From the NCBI RefSeq assembly GCF_900115675.1, contig NZ_FOXI01000013.1, positions 1-64,000 on the forward strand: a stretch of 64,000 nt of DNA, written 5' to 3'. Below are positions 1-7,909 of this stretch, piece by piece (position 1 is the first letter of the stretch; every line of letters begins with the position of its first letter). The position numbers were made by a program, and so were the translations under genes. The notes beneath the pieces are model-generated. The model saw nothing but the letters and a program-made list of their open reading frames with translations, was not told where the DNA came from and made no database searches. The DNA is from Halolamina pelagica. GTDB lineage: Archaea > Halobacteriota > Halobacteria > Halobacteriales > Haloferacaceae.

Positions 1-187
1 CGCCGTCGTCGATGTGCCACTCTGGCCCGTGATCGATCGCTTGGTCGTCGATGATGAGGCCACAGTCGTCACAGACGGTTTCAGCCGCGTTCGTCCGGAC
101 GGTGCCGCCACATTCAGGGCAGGGATCAGTTGGACCGCACTGGACATCCTCGTCGAAACCACGACCGTAGATGTCGTTTGTCGTCAT
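1..187 (-). CDS. tfb: Transcription initiation factor TFB (TFIIB), N-terminal part
   Basis: Partial gene; the first 62 codons are present and the rest lies beyond the left edge. The protein starts MTTNDIYGRGFDED and carries the TFIIB zinc ribbon: CPEC at residues 23-26 and CDDC at 39-42, followed by GLIIDD and the start of the B-finger region (DHGPEWH). In archaea TFB joins TBP at the TATA box and BRE to recruit RNA polymerase. Haloarchaea carry many TFB paralogues, several of them on plasmids, where they reprogram gene sets. The ATG at 187 fits directly upstream of the ribbon. A TFB 3-prime fragment also occurs at 15729-15898. Family assignment is firm; the paralogue cannot be told. Confidence 0.9.
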   Translation of the reverse strand, partial: MTTNDIYGRGFDEDVQCGPTDPCPECGGTVRTNAAETVCDDCGLIIDDQAIDHGPEWHIDDG

Positions 188-220
188 CAGTCTCACCTAC
201 GCGAGGCGACGCCGATGCAG

Positions 221-255
221 CGCACCCCGCACCCCTCTCGGGGGTGACAAACTCG
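221..255 (-). repeat. GC-rich leader hairpin, copy A
   Basis: A CCCCTCTCGGGG hairpin with a conserved flank (GTGACAAACTCG on the plus strand) lies 34 bases upstream of the TFB start. Related sequences occur at 811-845 and 16058-16092, the latter just upstream of another minus-strand gene start. It may be a leader element carried with mobile genes. Confidence 0.4.
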
Positions 256-302
256 ACAGCTGTAGACGCAAATCGGACGTCGACATCGATGGTGCCGAGG
301 TG

Positions 303-344
303 TTAACCAACACTCTGCCGACACCGGTCGAGAATGTTGGTTAA
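303..344. repeat. Hyphenated palindrome TTAACCAACA / TGTTGGTTAA
   Basis: Perfect 10-base arms at 303-312 and 335-344 with a 22-base spacer, about 115-155 bases upstream of the TFB start. The same arm sequence returns as inverted pairs at 29776-29818 and 32057-32109 around the replication origin. A shared protein-binding site is the simplest reading. Confidence 0.55.
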
Positions 345-352
345 GTCGACCT

Positions 353-721
353 CTACGGCGTTCGGAGCTCTCGAACTGGCTTCACGACGAAGGTGTCTGG
401 CTCGCTGGCTGCTTCTTCACCTGACCGCTCCGCCGGTGTCGAGGGCGACCGTGTGAGCTGGGTGATGAGCTCGTCGCGATCGGTTCGTCGAGGGACGATG
501 GTCTCGTGCCAGCACAGCCGGTCGTCGACGTGCCGCGTCTGGCACTGCTCGCCGACGTCGTCGCCGGCGACGTACTGCGTCCGCGTCGACCGCCCGACCT
601 GCCGGGAGACGAAAACGGCGCCACGGCCTCGTGCGTGAGCTCGACGAGCGCACACTCCACGAGGGCGACGACCGACGCGTGATCCCGGTCGGTCGGAACC
701 GTTACCTCGAGGGCTGCTCAC
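353..721 (-). pseudogene. Degraded small hypothetical gene
   Basis: One minus-strand frame reads AVFVSRQVGRSTRTQYVAG and continues to CWHETIVPRRTDRDELI with typical haloarchaeal composition, up to a stop at 353. The upstream part of that frame is arginine-rich nonsense, while a plausible start (MECALVELTHEA, from 660) sits in another frame. This suggests one frameshift near 610-630. No family is recognised. It may be noise, so the call is weak. Confidence 0.3.
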
Positions 722-810
722 GGCGCCTCACCATCAGGGGTAGTTCCTGCCTGATGCGCTGCTCGTGTCTTGCTGCGTCGTTCCGAAGCCATCGTCTATC
801 GGGGGCACGT

Positions 811-845
811 GATGCGCCCCGCCACCCCCTCGCGGGGGCAACAGA
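811..845 (-). repeat. GC-rich leader hairpin, copy B
   Basis: A CACCCCCTCGCGGGGG hairpin followed by CAACAGAC resembles copies A (221-255) and C (16058-16092). It lies upstream of the decayed minus-strand gene at 353-721, the same relative position as the other copies. Confidence 0.35.
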
Positions 846-1563
846 CACCACCGAAACGTATCCGGTCAACCTATGCGCTACATCTGATACGTCCGTAGTT
901 ACGCTACCCTTGTGACGGCCCCTCGGCCTGAGAGAGCCGGCGGCCTTCGCACACTGCATATCGCCTCTTTCTTTGGACGAAACCCGCGATATGCAAGGCG
1001 AAATAACGCCCTCAAATCGCAGGAGAACCTCGTCGGGCCGATTTGAGGATGTAGAAAGTACCTCGACAAGTTCCGAGATGATACTTTAACCTCAAAAATT
1101 GCCCGACGGCGGGGTAACGAAGGCGATTTTGGACGTATCTAGATACCCGGAAACCCCTGCTTCACCTGTTGTATATCTCTCGAGGTTCTTCGGCTCGGTA
1201 CCTCGAATCGTGGAATACTCCCTATTCCCTCGATTCCGTCCGTGTTAGCCGCTGAAAATTGCTCGACGGGGGTTCAGAAGAACCTGATTCTAGTCCGCAG
1301 TATAATTCTCGATATTCTGAGGGGAGTGGGTCTGCTGAAATCCTCCCAACTCATACAACCGGTTTGCTGAATATAGGGGATAAATGCAGAATGCTGCCGA
1401 TGTTTGTTTCGCACCTTCGATAGAGAATTGACCGTTAACTAGGTGTGCGTATCGGTCACCGACTTCCAATCCGGGGGCGGCGTACCAAATCGGCCAAATT
1501 GGGTAAAGACTTACCAAATCAAAGAACTGGAGAAAATTGGTTGTCGCCAGCTGGCGCACACAT
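846..1563. other. Region without a supported gene
   Basis: No frame here gives convincing protein. It contains one inverted repeat, CCTCAAATCG (1010-1019) and CGATTTGAGG (1039-1048), with a 19-base spacer. An open frame at 1290-1580 on the minus strand has non-halophilic composition and no recognisable domain. The stretch looks like decayed accessory DNA. Confidence 0.5.
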
Positions 1564-2619
1564 TCAGTTGTCGAAGTCAATGAGTGGTTTGATAATATCG
1601 TCTTCTTTGGTTTCCATGAGGTGGAAAGCCTCGTCGATTTCCTCTAATGGGAATTCATGAGTTGTCATCTTCGTGGGGTCAACTCTGTCGGCTTCAAGCA
1701 AACGGAGCAACCGTTGGAGGCGGAGTCGTCCTCCTGGGCAGAGCCCTGTCTTGATATCCTTCTCCGCCATGCCGACACCCCATTCCTCCCGAGGAATGTT
1801 CACGTATTCACCTTCGCCGTGATAGCCACAGTTTGAGATTGTCCCACCAGGTTTCGTTACTTTCACGCATTGTTCGAAGGTCTCACTGCGGCCGAGTGCT
1901 TCGATAGCTGCATCGACCCCTTCATCGTCAGTGAGACCCATAATTTGCTCGACTGGGTCACCGTCCTCGAAGTCAACGATCTCGTCGGCCCCGTATTCGC
2001 GTGCCAGCTCCTGGCGGTTCGGCACGGTCTCGACAGCAATGATTCGTCCTGCGCCCTGAAGCACTGCCCCCTTCGTCGCCATGAGTCCGACTGGGCCCTG
2101 CGCGAAGATCGCAACAGTTCCCCCAATTGGAATATCGGCATTTTCTGCTCCCATGAATCCCGTACTCATCATATCAGTCACATAGACTGCTTCTTCATCG
2201 CTCACACTCTCCGGAATGTGGGCAAGATTCGCGTCCGCATCATTGACATGGACGTACTCCGCAAACGTGCCGTCCTTGACGTTGGCGTACTTCCACCCTC
2301 CGAGAGCTTGATTCGATTGTGAGGGGTGGCCATCCTGTGCCGCAGTAGATCCCCAGTCAGGTGTGATAGCGCCGACAGCGACTCGGTCGCCGGGCTCGAA
2401 ATCCTCAACGGTCTCACCAACACTCTCAATCACACCGACAACCTCATGCCCAAGGGTCAAATTTTCCCGTTCGCCAACTGCCCCATGCACAGTATGGACA
2501 TCCGAGGTACAGACGAGGCCTTTTGTTGGGCGAATAATCGCATCGGCCGGCCCCATCTCGGGTTTGTCTTTTTCGAGAAATCCTACTTCGCCGAGCTCCT
2601 CCATGACGAATGCTTGCAT
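1564..2619 (-). CDS. adh: Zinc-dependent (secondary) alcohol dehydrogenase, MDR family
   Basis: A 351-residue medium-chain dehydrogenase, full length for the family. It resembles the bacterial secondary-alcohol dehydrogenases (Thermoanaerobacter/Clostridium type) along its length: DAIIRP, VCTSDVHTV, FKDG-like VKDGTFAEY, HVNDADANL, ISN.GYHG, GLCPGGRLR. Catalytic zinc ligands are C37, H58 with E59, and D149. The structural-zinc Cys cluster is absent, as in that subgroup. The nucleotide loop reads AQGPVG in place of GxGxxG, and an acidic residue (AVETVPNR) follows the second strand where NADP enzymes carry G-S-R. That suggests NAD preference (inference). It oxidises alcohols or reduces ketones/aldehydes in the cytoplasm. 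It stands alone with a short upstream gap. Confidence 0.9.
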   Translation of the reverse strand: MQAFVMEELGEVGFLEKDKPEMGPADAIIRPTKGLVCTSDVHTVHGAVGERENLTLGHEVVGVIESVGETVEDFEPGDRVAVGAITPDWGSTAAQDGHPSQSNQALGGWKYANVKDGTFAEYVHVNDADANLAHIPESVSDEEAVYVTDMMSTGFMGAENADIPIGGTVAIFAQGPVGLMATKGAVLQGAGRIIAVETVPNRQELAREYGADEIVDFEDGDPVEQIMGLTDDEGVDAAIEALGRSETFEQCVKVTKPGGTISNCGYHGEGEYVNIPREEWGVGMAEKDIKTGLCPGGRLRLQRLLRLLEADRVDPTKMTTHEFPLEEIDEAFHLMETKEDDIIKPLIDFDN

Positions 2620-2654
2620 TGGGTGTCACCCAACTAGACTATCGTTCGACCACG

Positions 2655-2861
2655 CTATTCAATTGGACCTCGATTCTTAATCAATGAGACTCTACGGAGT
2701 GTTGAATGACAATGAGTACGTATAGGGGGTTCTCGATATATCTCGTGCCGACACGCCACTCTGCGGACTACATCCTCTGTACCTAGCGATTCAACGCGAC
2801 GGTCGATCCGCTCTCTCTTATCAGCAGAGTCGCCAAACCAATCACTTTCTAAGGATTCCAC
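2655..2861 (-). CDS. Small hypothetical protein
   Basis: A 68-codon frame from GTG (2861) starting VESLESDWFGDSADKRERID, acidic in its first half and more basic and cysteine/histidine-bearing in its second. It begins 22 bases after the stop of the primase-associated gene on the same strand, so it could be the last cistron of that operon. The coding frame continues upstream without a stop to that gene, so the start is not certain. No family is recognised. Confidence 0.35.
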   Translation of the reverse strand: MESLESDWFGDSADKRERIDRRVESLGTEDVVRRVACRHEIYREPPIRTHCHSTLRRVSLIKNRGPIE

Positions 2862-2882
2862 AGATTCGGGGTTGTCTATGAT

Positions 2883-4409
2883 TCAGAATTGCTCAGCGGG
2901 CCCAGCTGATTCCTCCTCGACCTGCTCGTACATCTCATCCGGGAAGGGGAGACTACCCCAGATCGAGTAAGGACACTGGTCTTGGCCGATGCAGTAGCGC
3001 TGGAGATCGTCGTTATCGCAGTTCATCGGCAACGGCGTGTCGCCGTCGATTGTGTTCGAGAACTCGTACCGAATCTGGTATTCGGTCTCCTGCTCGTCGT
3101 ACCACGGCCACCGCGAGAAGACGTCCTTGAGGTCCGCGACGATCTCGTCGAGGCTGCTGTCCTGATACTGTGGGAGCCACATCACCATCCGCGCGAAGTT
3201 ATAGAGGTCCTTCCTAACCGGCTTCTTCTCGTGCAGTCGCTCCTCCATATTCGCCATACAGGGGAGTTCGAAGAGGTCCTCGATCTCCCGGACCTCGATC
3301 TGTTCGGCGCCGGTTCCGGCTCGCCCGATTCGGTACGTATTGACGCGCCCGTCGCGGTCGATCGTGACTGCCGAGTGCGACTCGTGGTCGGCCAGCGTCT
3401 TCGCCAGACTGCTTGGACTCGAGATCCAATCCGTCACGGAGGATTCCCACTCGTCCTCGGCCTCATACGCCGCGACCGCTCGGTAGAGCTCCTTCGCTGT
3501 GTGGAAATCGCCCTTTTGCGCGACGTCGTCGGGGGCGTCACTCAGGGCCCGTCGGAGGACGCGGATCGTCCGCTCCCCACGGTCCCAGTTCCGCCAGATT
3601 CGCTCGTGATGGCCCGATTCGAGATAACGGTCGATCCGCTCCGTAATCGCCGACTCGTTCGTGGTCAACCACGTCAGCTGATCGTCGGAGAGCCCGTCTT
3701 CTTGTACCCACAGGAGCTTCTTGAACGCCCGCTCAGCATAGTCCCGATACTTGCTGTCGAAATCACCCACCGGGACGTACAGCTTGTTGTCTTTCATTCG
3801 TGTCAGTATCTCCCCGCCGTCACTCCCCGTCACCGCTTCGTCCTCCCGAACAAGGCATTTTCGCGACGCCGCCGCCATCGGGATTTCGAGGTAGAGGCCA
3901 TCCCCGAATTCTGGCATCTCTGTGATGCCCGTACAGACCCGACCCGGATGCGGGCCATCTTCACCGGGCTCCTTGCTGTACAGCACATCGGCGATGTCCT
4001 GTTGGAGTGACCCATCGCCGTGGGCGCGGATGAGGGAGGCGAGATTGTTGACGTACAGCTCTCGGATGTCGTAGAGCACCTGGATGTTCCGGGGCGATGC
4101 GTGTTCGAACTTTGGGTGTGCTTTCACACAGATCGCACTCAGCATCGCGAGCACGGCGAGCGTCCCCGGTTCGTCGACGAACGGCTCCTCGGTGGCATCG
4201 GCACGAACCTGCTCTTTGAACGCCGCCGTCCCGAACCGCTCGACGTCGTTCACGAGGTCCTCGGGCTGGTCCTCGTCGTCGGTGGGGGTACTCCGACCTA
4301 TTCCGTGATCACCCCGGGCGTCGCCGATCGAACGTCGACCGCCAGCTCTCGATAGGTTGGACGATGCTACAGACGTCGGCGTGCAGCGAGTAGGACAGGT
4401 GGGCGACAC
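2883..4409 (-). CDS. Primase-associated protein of haloarchaeal plasmids, 5-prime end damaged
   Basis: About 455-508 residues. The C-terminus has a cysteine motif (MNCDNDDLQRYCIGQ then CPYSIW) that I associate with proteins encoded next to primase-polymerases on haloarchaeal plasmids. The frame is open from 4409, but its first ~37 codons are merely the shadow of the primase fragment at 4309-4578. Convincing sequence begins near codon 40 (TPTDDEDQPEDL), and the first plausible start inside it is GTG at 4253. The junction looks like a deletion that fused a primase 5-prime fragment to this gene. The role is probably replication of a mobile element. The residue-level function is not known to me. 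Confidence 0.6.
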   Translation of the reverse strand: MSPTCPTRCTPTSVASSNLSRAGGRRSIGDARGDHGIGRSTPTDDEDQPEDLVNDVERFGTAAFKEQVRADATEEPFVDEPGTLAVLAMLSAICVKAHPKFEHASPRNIQVLYDIRELYVNNLASLIRAHGDGSLQQDIADVLYSKEPGEDGPHPGRVCTGITEMPEFGDGLYLEIPMAAASRKCLVREDEAVTGSDGGEILTRMKDNKLYVPVGDFDSKYRDYAERAFKKLLWVQEDGLSDDQLTWLTTNESAITERIDRYLESGHHERIWRNWDRGERTIRVLRRALSDAPDDVAQKGDFHTAKELYRAVAAYEAEDEWESSVTDWISSPSSLAKTLADHESHSAVTIDRDGRVNTYRIGRAGTGAEQIEVREIEDLFELPCMANMEERLHEKKPVRKDLYNFARMVMWLPQYQDSSLDEIVADLKDVFSRWPWYDEQETEYQIRYEFSNTIDGDTPLPMNCDNDDLQRYCIGQDQCPYSIWGSLPFPDEMYEQVEEESAGPAEQF

Positions 4410-4578
4410 GCCGGCGGTCGGCGGTCACGACGGAGTCGATCGGGATCTCTCGGAACGCGACGGCGTAATGTTTCGGGCCCGTCGCCCAGATGAAGTCCGG
4501 CAAGTCATCGATATAACGGGGAAACTCCTCGACCTAGTAGGCATAGATTTCCTCCTGAGTTGCCTTTCGCCACGTCAT
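4309..4578 (-). pseudogene. N-terminal fragment of a primase-polymerase-like gene
   Basis: From ATG 4578 the frame reads MTWRKATQEEIYAY, stop (TAG at 4534-4536), VEEFPRYIDDLPDFIWATG and on to a TGA at 4309. The pattern (two tyrosines before VEEFP) implies a Tyr codon changed to TAG. This resembles the N-terminus of the bifunctional primase/polymerases of haloarchaeal plasmids and viruses, and the gene order with the primase-associated protein supports that. Only about 85 of several hundred residues remain. The reading frame runs into the next gene, consistent with an internal deletion. Confidence 0.55.
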
Positions 4579-4672
4579 GACTCGAGTTCCTCTTTGAGAT
4601 TTTTGAAGCAGATACCGTCGAAAATTGGCTTCAAGCGTTCGCCTTCGCATAGAACCAGCTTATCTGAACACT
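4575..4672 (-). pseudogene. C-terminal remnant of the gene preceding the primase fragment
   Basis: A 31-codon frame reads DKLVLCEGERLKP, then IFDGICFKNLKEELES and a stop that overlaps the primase start as ATGA. The overlap and composition suggest the true tail of an upstream operon gene whose remainder is lost; a TAG lies just before it at about 4673. The family is not recognised. Confidence 0.4.
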
Positions 4673-4694
4673 ACCCACGGATAATAATCACACG

Positions 4695-5354
4695 CTACTT
4701 AGAGATCCAGGTGACTGTAAACAAGTTATCATCCCCGAGGACGGCTTGGACGCGGCCATGCCACGCCTCTGCGAACACCTTTCGGTCGCCCTCATTGGCT
4801 GTTCCCTCGATAATATGCTGGAGATTGCCGAGCGCTGGTCCACCATCGGGAACCTCGCTGACGTGGTAGGTTACCTCGACAGTCTCACCCGTATCTGTTC
4901 GGCGGAAGCGGAACGTCGGTGCTGCGCTGTTGGGCTCAAATACGTCGTACGTGAGCAGGTTTCGGCGGTCACCGTAGCCGTCGGCGAGCCCGGCGAACCC
5001 GTCTTCCTGGGCTGCGCCGGTCACGTACGAGATGAGGCGCCCCATCACGCCGTACGTGGCGTCATCACGTGATCCCGGGGCAAGCACTTCGACGTCGCTC
5101 CGGACGGGGAGTTCGTCCGGGTACAGCGCGTCGAGACCCTGCTGTGCGATCCGGTAGGCGCCCGAGGCAGTCGGGCAGGAGTGCCCTGCCGTCTTCACGA
5201 GGTCCTCGTAGGTGACGACAAACGGCTCGCCCGCTTCGAGGACGGCGAGTGCTTCTGCGACGGGATCGCGGATGCGGATCGGTTCGACGTCGTATTCGAC
5301 GGCCCAGTTCGAGTCAGTACGGTTCGTGTCTGTCGGCGTCGTGTTCTGTGACAT
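4695..5354 (-). CDS. FmdE-like (formylmethanofuran dehydrogenase subunit E-like) protein
   Basis: A 219-residue soluble acidic protein. The motif GHSCPTASGAYR (about residues 57-68) matches the histidine-cysteine signature of FmdE-type domains, which bind metal. Downstream, DDATYGVMGRLISYVTGA and RFRRTDTGETVEVTYH fit the same fold. Haloarchaea make no methane, so a role in formylmethanofuran oxidation is unlikely. The gene lies 39 bases after a heavy-metal P-type ATPase on the same strand and follows a metal-binding HMA gene, which suggests metal handling (storage, sensing or delivery). This is inference from context. It is the last gene of the operon. Confidence 0.6.
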   Translation of the reverse strand: MSQNTTPTDTNRTDSNWAVEYDVEPIRIRDPVAEALAVLEAGEPFVVTYEDLVKTAGHSCPTASGAYRIAQQGLDALYPDELPVRSDVEVLAPGSRDDATYGVMGRLISYVTGAAQEDGFAGLADGYGDRRNLLTYDVFEPNSAAPTFRFRRTDTGETVEVTYHVSEVPDGGPALGNLQHIIEGTANEGDRKVFAEAWHGRVQAVLGDDNLFTVTWISK

Positions 5355-5393
5355 TAGTTGTGAAGTTTCGAAAGTGGTTGTGTGTCTGTGCTG

Positions 5394-7325
5394 TTAGTAC
5401 CGCAGCAGCCGCATCCCGTTGCCGATCACGGCGAGGACGCTGGCCTCGTGGACGAGCATCCCCAGCGCGAGCGTGACGTAGCTCGTCAGCACGCCCCCTA
5501 GCAGCACCGTCACCACCACAAGGGCTAGCCCGACGTTCTCGAGGACGTTCCAGCGCGTGGCCTTACTGAGTTTCACCGCGTAGGGGATGCGTTCGAGGTC
5601 GTCGGCCATCAGCGCAATGTCCGCCGTCTCGATGGCGGTATCAGTCCCAGCCGCACCCATGGCGATGCCGACGTCAGCGGTCGCCAGCGCCGGCGCATCG
5701 TTGATGCCGTCGCCGGTCATCGCCACGACGTGCCCATCGGCCTGGTACTCCGTGACGACATCCTGTTTGTCCTCGGGCAGCAACTCGGCGCGGTAGTCGT
5801 CGATCCCGATCTCGTCGGCGACGGCGGCCGCGACCCGCTCGTTGTCACCGGTCAGCATCACCGTCTCGATATCGGCATCCTGCAACTCCTGGATAACGCC
5901 CGGCGCAGCCTCGCGCAGCTCATCGTGGAGCGCAATAGCACCGACTACAGTCCCGTTGAGGACGACGTGGATGGCGGTCTCGCCGCGCTCCTCGCGCTCG
6001 CGGACGTACTCAGCGACGTCGTCCGGGAGGTCGATTCCGCGCTCGTCGAGTAACGCGCGGTTCCCGACGACGATCTCGCGGCCGTCGTGGTGAGCGACGA
6101 CGCCCTTCCCGGCGACCACGTCGAAGTCGTCCGGCTCGGGCAGCGACTGCGTCTCCGTGGCAGGTGATTCGTCGTCTGCCTGGTCAACCGTCGTGCCACC
6201 GTCGGTCGCGGCCGTCTGGCGGTTCCGAGCCGCATTGAGGATGGCGTCGCCGAGGTGGTGTTCGCTCTTCATTTCGGCGATAGCCGCCAGGTCTAGGACC
6301 TCATCGTCATCGGTGTCGAACCCCTCGACGTCAGCAACGGCCGTCTCGCCTTTCGTGAGAGTGCCGGTCTTGTCGAAGGCGATAAGATCGATCTTGCCAG
6401 CCTGTTCGAGGTGCTCGCCACCCTTCATCAGGACGCCGTTCCGCGCGGCGTTCCCGATCGCCGAGACGATGCTGACCGGCGGCCCGATAACCAGCGCGCC
6501 TGGACAGCCGATGACCAGCAGCGTCAGCGACAGAATTGCGTTCTGCGTGACTGCGTACGCACCGATAGACAGCACGATGATAGCGGGGGTGTAGTATTTG
6601 GCGAAGCGGTCGATGAGGCTCTCGGTGGGTGATTGCGCTTCCTGGGCCTCCTCGACGCGCTGGATGATGCGCTGGAGCGTGGTATCCGTCCCGGAGCCGG
6701 TAGTCCGGATCTCAATAGCTCCTTCCTGGTTGATGGTGCCGGCGTAGACCTCGTCGCCGTCGGCTTTGTGGACGGGCGCGCTCTCGCCGGTCACCGGTGC
6801 CTGATTGACGGCGCTCTCGCCGTCGACGACGTCGCCGTCCACGGGGATCTTCTCGCCGGGCTTGACGATCACGATCTCGCCCTCTTCGACCTCGCGGGCG
6901 GGCACCTCTTTTTGCTCGCCGTCACGGCGCACGGTGGCCGTATCCGGCGTCATCTCTAGCAGTTCTTCGAGGGCGTTGCGCGTCTTGCGCATCGTCCGCC
7001 CTTCGAGGTACGACCCCAGCGCGAACAGGAAGACCACCGCGGCGGCCTCCCAGTACGACCCGATACCGATCGCGCCGATCGCCGCGAGCGTCACGAGCGT
7101 CTTGACACCGAGTGTTCGGCTTTTGACCTCGTGGTAGGCGGTCTTGGCGATGTCGTAGCCGCCGACGACGGCCGCGAGGATCAAGATCGCGGTGCTTGCG
7201 GTATCAAAGGCGGGGCCGGGGACGTAGCCGATGCTCCAGCCGCCAGCATAGAACAGGCCACTCAAAGCAACGATGATGGCCTTGCGATGTTGTCGGTAGT
7301 ACTGTTTGACCGATTTTGTATCCAT
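5394..7325 (-). CDS. Heavy-metal translocating P-type ATPase (PIB) with CPG membrane motif
   Basis: A 643-residue PIB ATPase with the usual order: N-terminal helices, actuator domain with TGES (179-182), metal-site helix with CPG (274-276) in place of CPC/SPC, DKTGT with phosphorylated D318, MLTGDN, and hinge MTGDGINDAP. The nucleotide-domain HP dipeptide (usually SEHPLG) reads SEHHLG. The last helix carries HEAS, like the HEG(G/S) of PIB-4 pumps rather than the Asp of Zn/Cd pumps. There is no N-terminal HMA domain; a separate HMA protein is encoded 11 bases upstream. It exports a transition metal across the cytoplasmic membrane. The ion cannot be fixed; Zn, Co, Fe or Cu are all possible. Confidence 0.9.
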   Translation of the reverse strand: MDTKSVKQYYRQHRKAIIVALSGLFYAGGWSIGYVPGPAFDTASTAILILAAVVGGYDIAKTAYHEVKSRTLGVKTLVTLAAIGAIGIGSYWEAAAVVFLFALGSYLEGRTMRKTRNALEELLEMTPDTATVRRDGEQKEVPAREVEEGEIVIVKPGEKIPVDGDVVDGESAVNQAPVTGESAPVHKADGDEVYAGTINQEGAIEIRTTGSGTDTTLQRIIQRVEEAQEAQSPTESLIDRFAKYYTPAIIVLSIGAYAVTQNAILSLTLLVIGCPGALVIGPPVSIVSAIGNAARNGVLMKGGEHLEQAGKIDLIAFDKTGTLTKGETAVADVEGFDTDDDEVLDLAAIAEMKSEHHLGDAILNAARNRQTAATDGGTTVDQADDESPATETQSLPEPDDFDVVAGKGVVAHHDGREIVVGNRALLDERGIDLPDDVAEYVREREERGETAIHVVLNGTVVGAIALHDELREAAPGVIQELQDADIETVMLTGDNERVAAAVADEIGIDDYRAELLPEDKQDVVTEYQADGHVVAMTGDGINDAPALATADVGIAMGAAGTDTAIETADIALMADDLERIPYAVKLSKATRWNVLENVGLALVVVTVLLGGVLTSYVTLALGMLVHEASVLAVIGNGMRLLRY

Positions 7326-7336
7326 GACAGGTCTCC

Positions 7337-7552
7337 TTAGGCAGGCTGGGGCGTGTAGCCCTGGTTTTCGATGGTCTGTTCGAACGTGGCGACATCGGCG
7401 ACCGCGTCGTCGTAGTCGATCTCGACGCGACCGGTCGAGTAGTGCACCTCAACGTCGTCAACACCTTCGACGTTGCCGAGGGCGCGTTCGACGGTGCTCG
7501 CACAGCTCGGACAGTCGAAGTCCATCACGCGGAGTTGCGTCGTTTCGCTCAT
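7337..7552 (-). CDS. Stand-alone heavy-metal-associated (HMA) domain protein
   Basis: 71 residues forming a single ferredoxin-like HMA domain. The metal loop reads FDCPSCAST (residues 12-20), with the two cysteines of CxxC; the usual GM before the first Cys is replaced by MDFD. An acidic residue before CxxC is common in zinc/cadmium-type HMA domains, which is a hint only. It is first in the operon with the P-type ATPase, whose N-terminus lacks this domain, so it probably acts as a detached metal-delivery or regulatory domain. The upstream region (7560-7625) is AT-rich with TATA-like sequence on the minus strand. Confidence 0.85.
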   Translation of the reverse strand: MSETTQLRVMDFDCPSCASTVERALGNVEGVDDVEVHYSTGRVEIDYDDAVADVATFEQTIENQGYTPQPA

Positions 7553-7716
7553 TGCAGTTTAACGTAGCACCCGGATCCCCCTAAGTATTTTTTAGATGAT
7601 ATGTTTGAGTATAGATATGGGGTATTTGAGCGGACAAACGAGTCGTCTAGAGCTTTCACTAAACCAGAGGAAGGGCGTCAAATAGGATTTATACAACTGT
7701 CGCCCCTCCTAAGCCT

Positions 7717-7893
7717 GTGCATGCCGTCAGTTCACACATAGATACGTCCGATGCCGAGCACGAACTCGCAGATATCGCCGTCCGAGATGCGCGAGTGTCT
7801 GATGCTATCAACGAACCGATGCGGGCGATAATTCTCGGCATCCTCGCTGACGAAGCGTTGACGGCGATCGAACCAGCACTTACACAGCCTGCC
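7717..7893 (+). pseudogene. 5-prime fragment of an ArsR-type HTH regulator
   Basis: From GTG 7717 the frame gives SDAEHELADIAVRDARVSD, then INEPMRAIILGILADEALT, which matches the N-terminus of haloarchaeal ArsR-family DNA-binding regulators (helix 1-2). The match stops at about 7870, where the winged helix should begin, and the frame then runs as low-quality sequence into the next gene. It is divergent to the metal operon, the position expected for its metal-responsive repressor. The operon may therefore have lost its local regulator. Confidence 0.6.
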
Positions 7894-7909
7894 CGGACGA
7901 GGAGGTCCT

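Noticed and set aside
1290-1580. 96-codon minus-strand frame after the alcohol dehydrogenase
   Set aside because: Aromatic, non-acidic composition unlike local proteins; overlaps the dehydrogenase stop region without support.
2982-4010. Long plus-strand open frame (342 codons) opposite the primase-associated gene
   Set aside because: It is the antisense shadow of a GC-rich gene; composition is leucine/arginine/valine-rich and no domain is recognisable.
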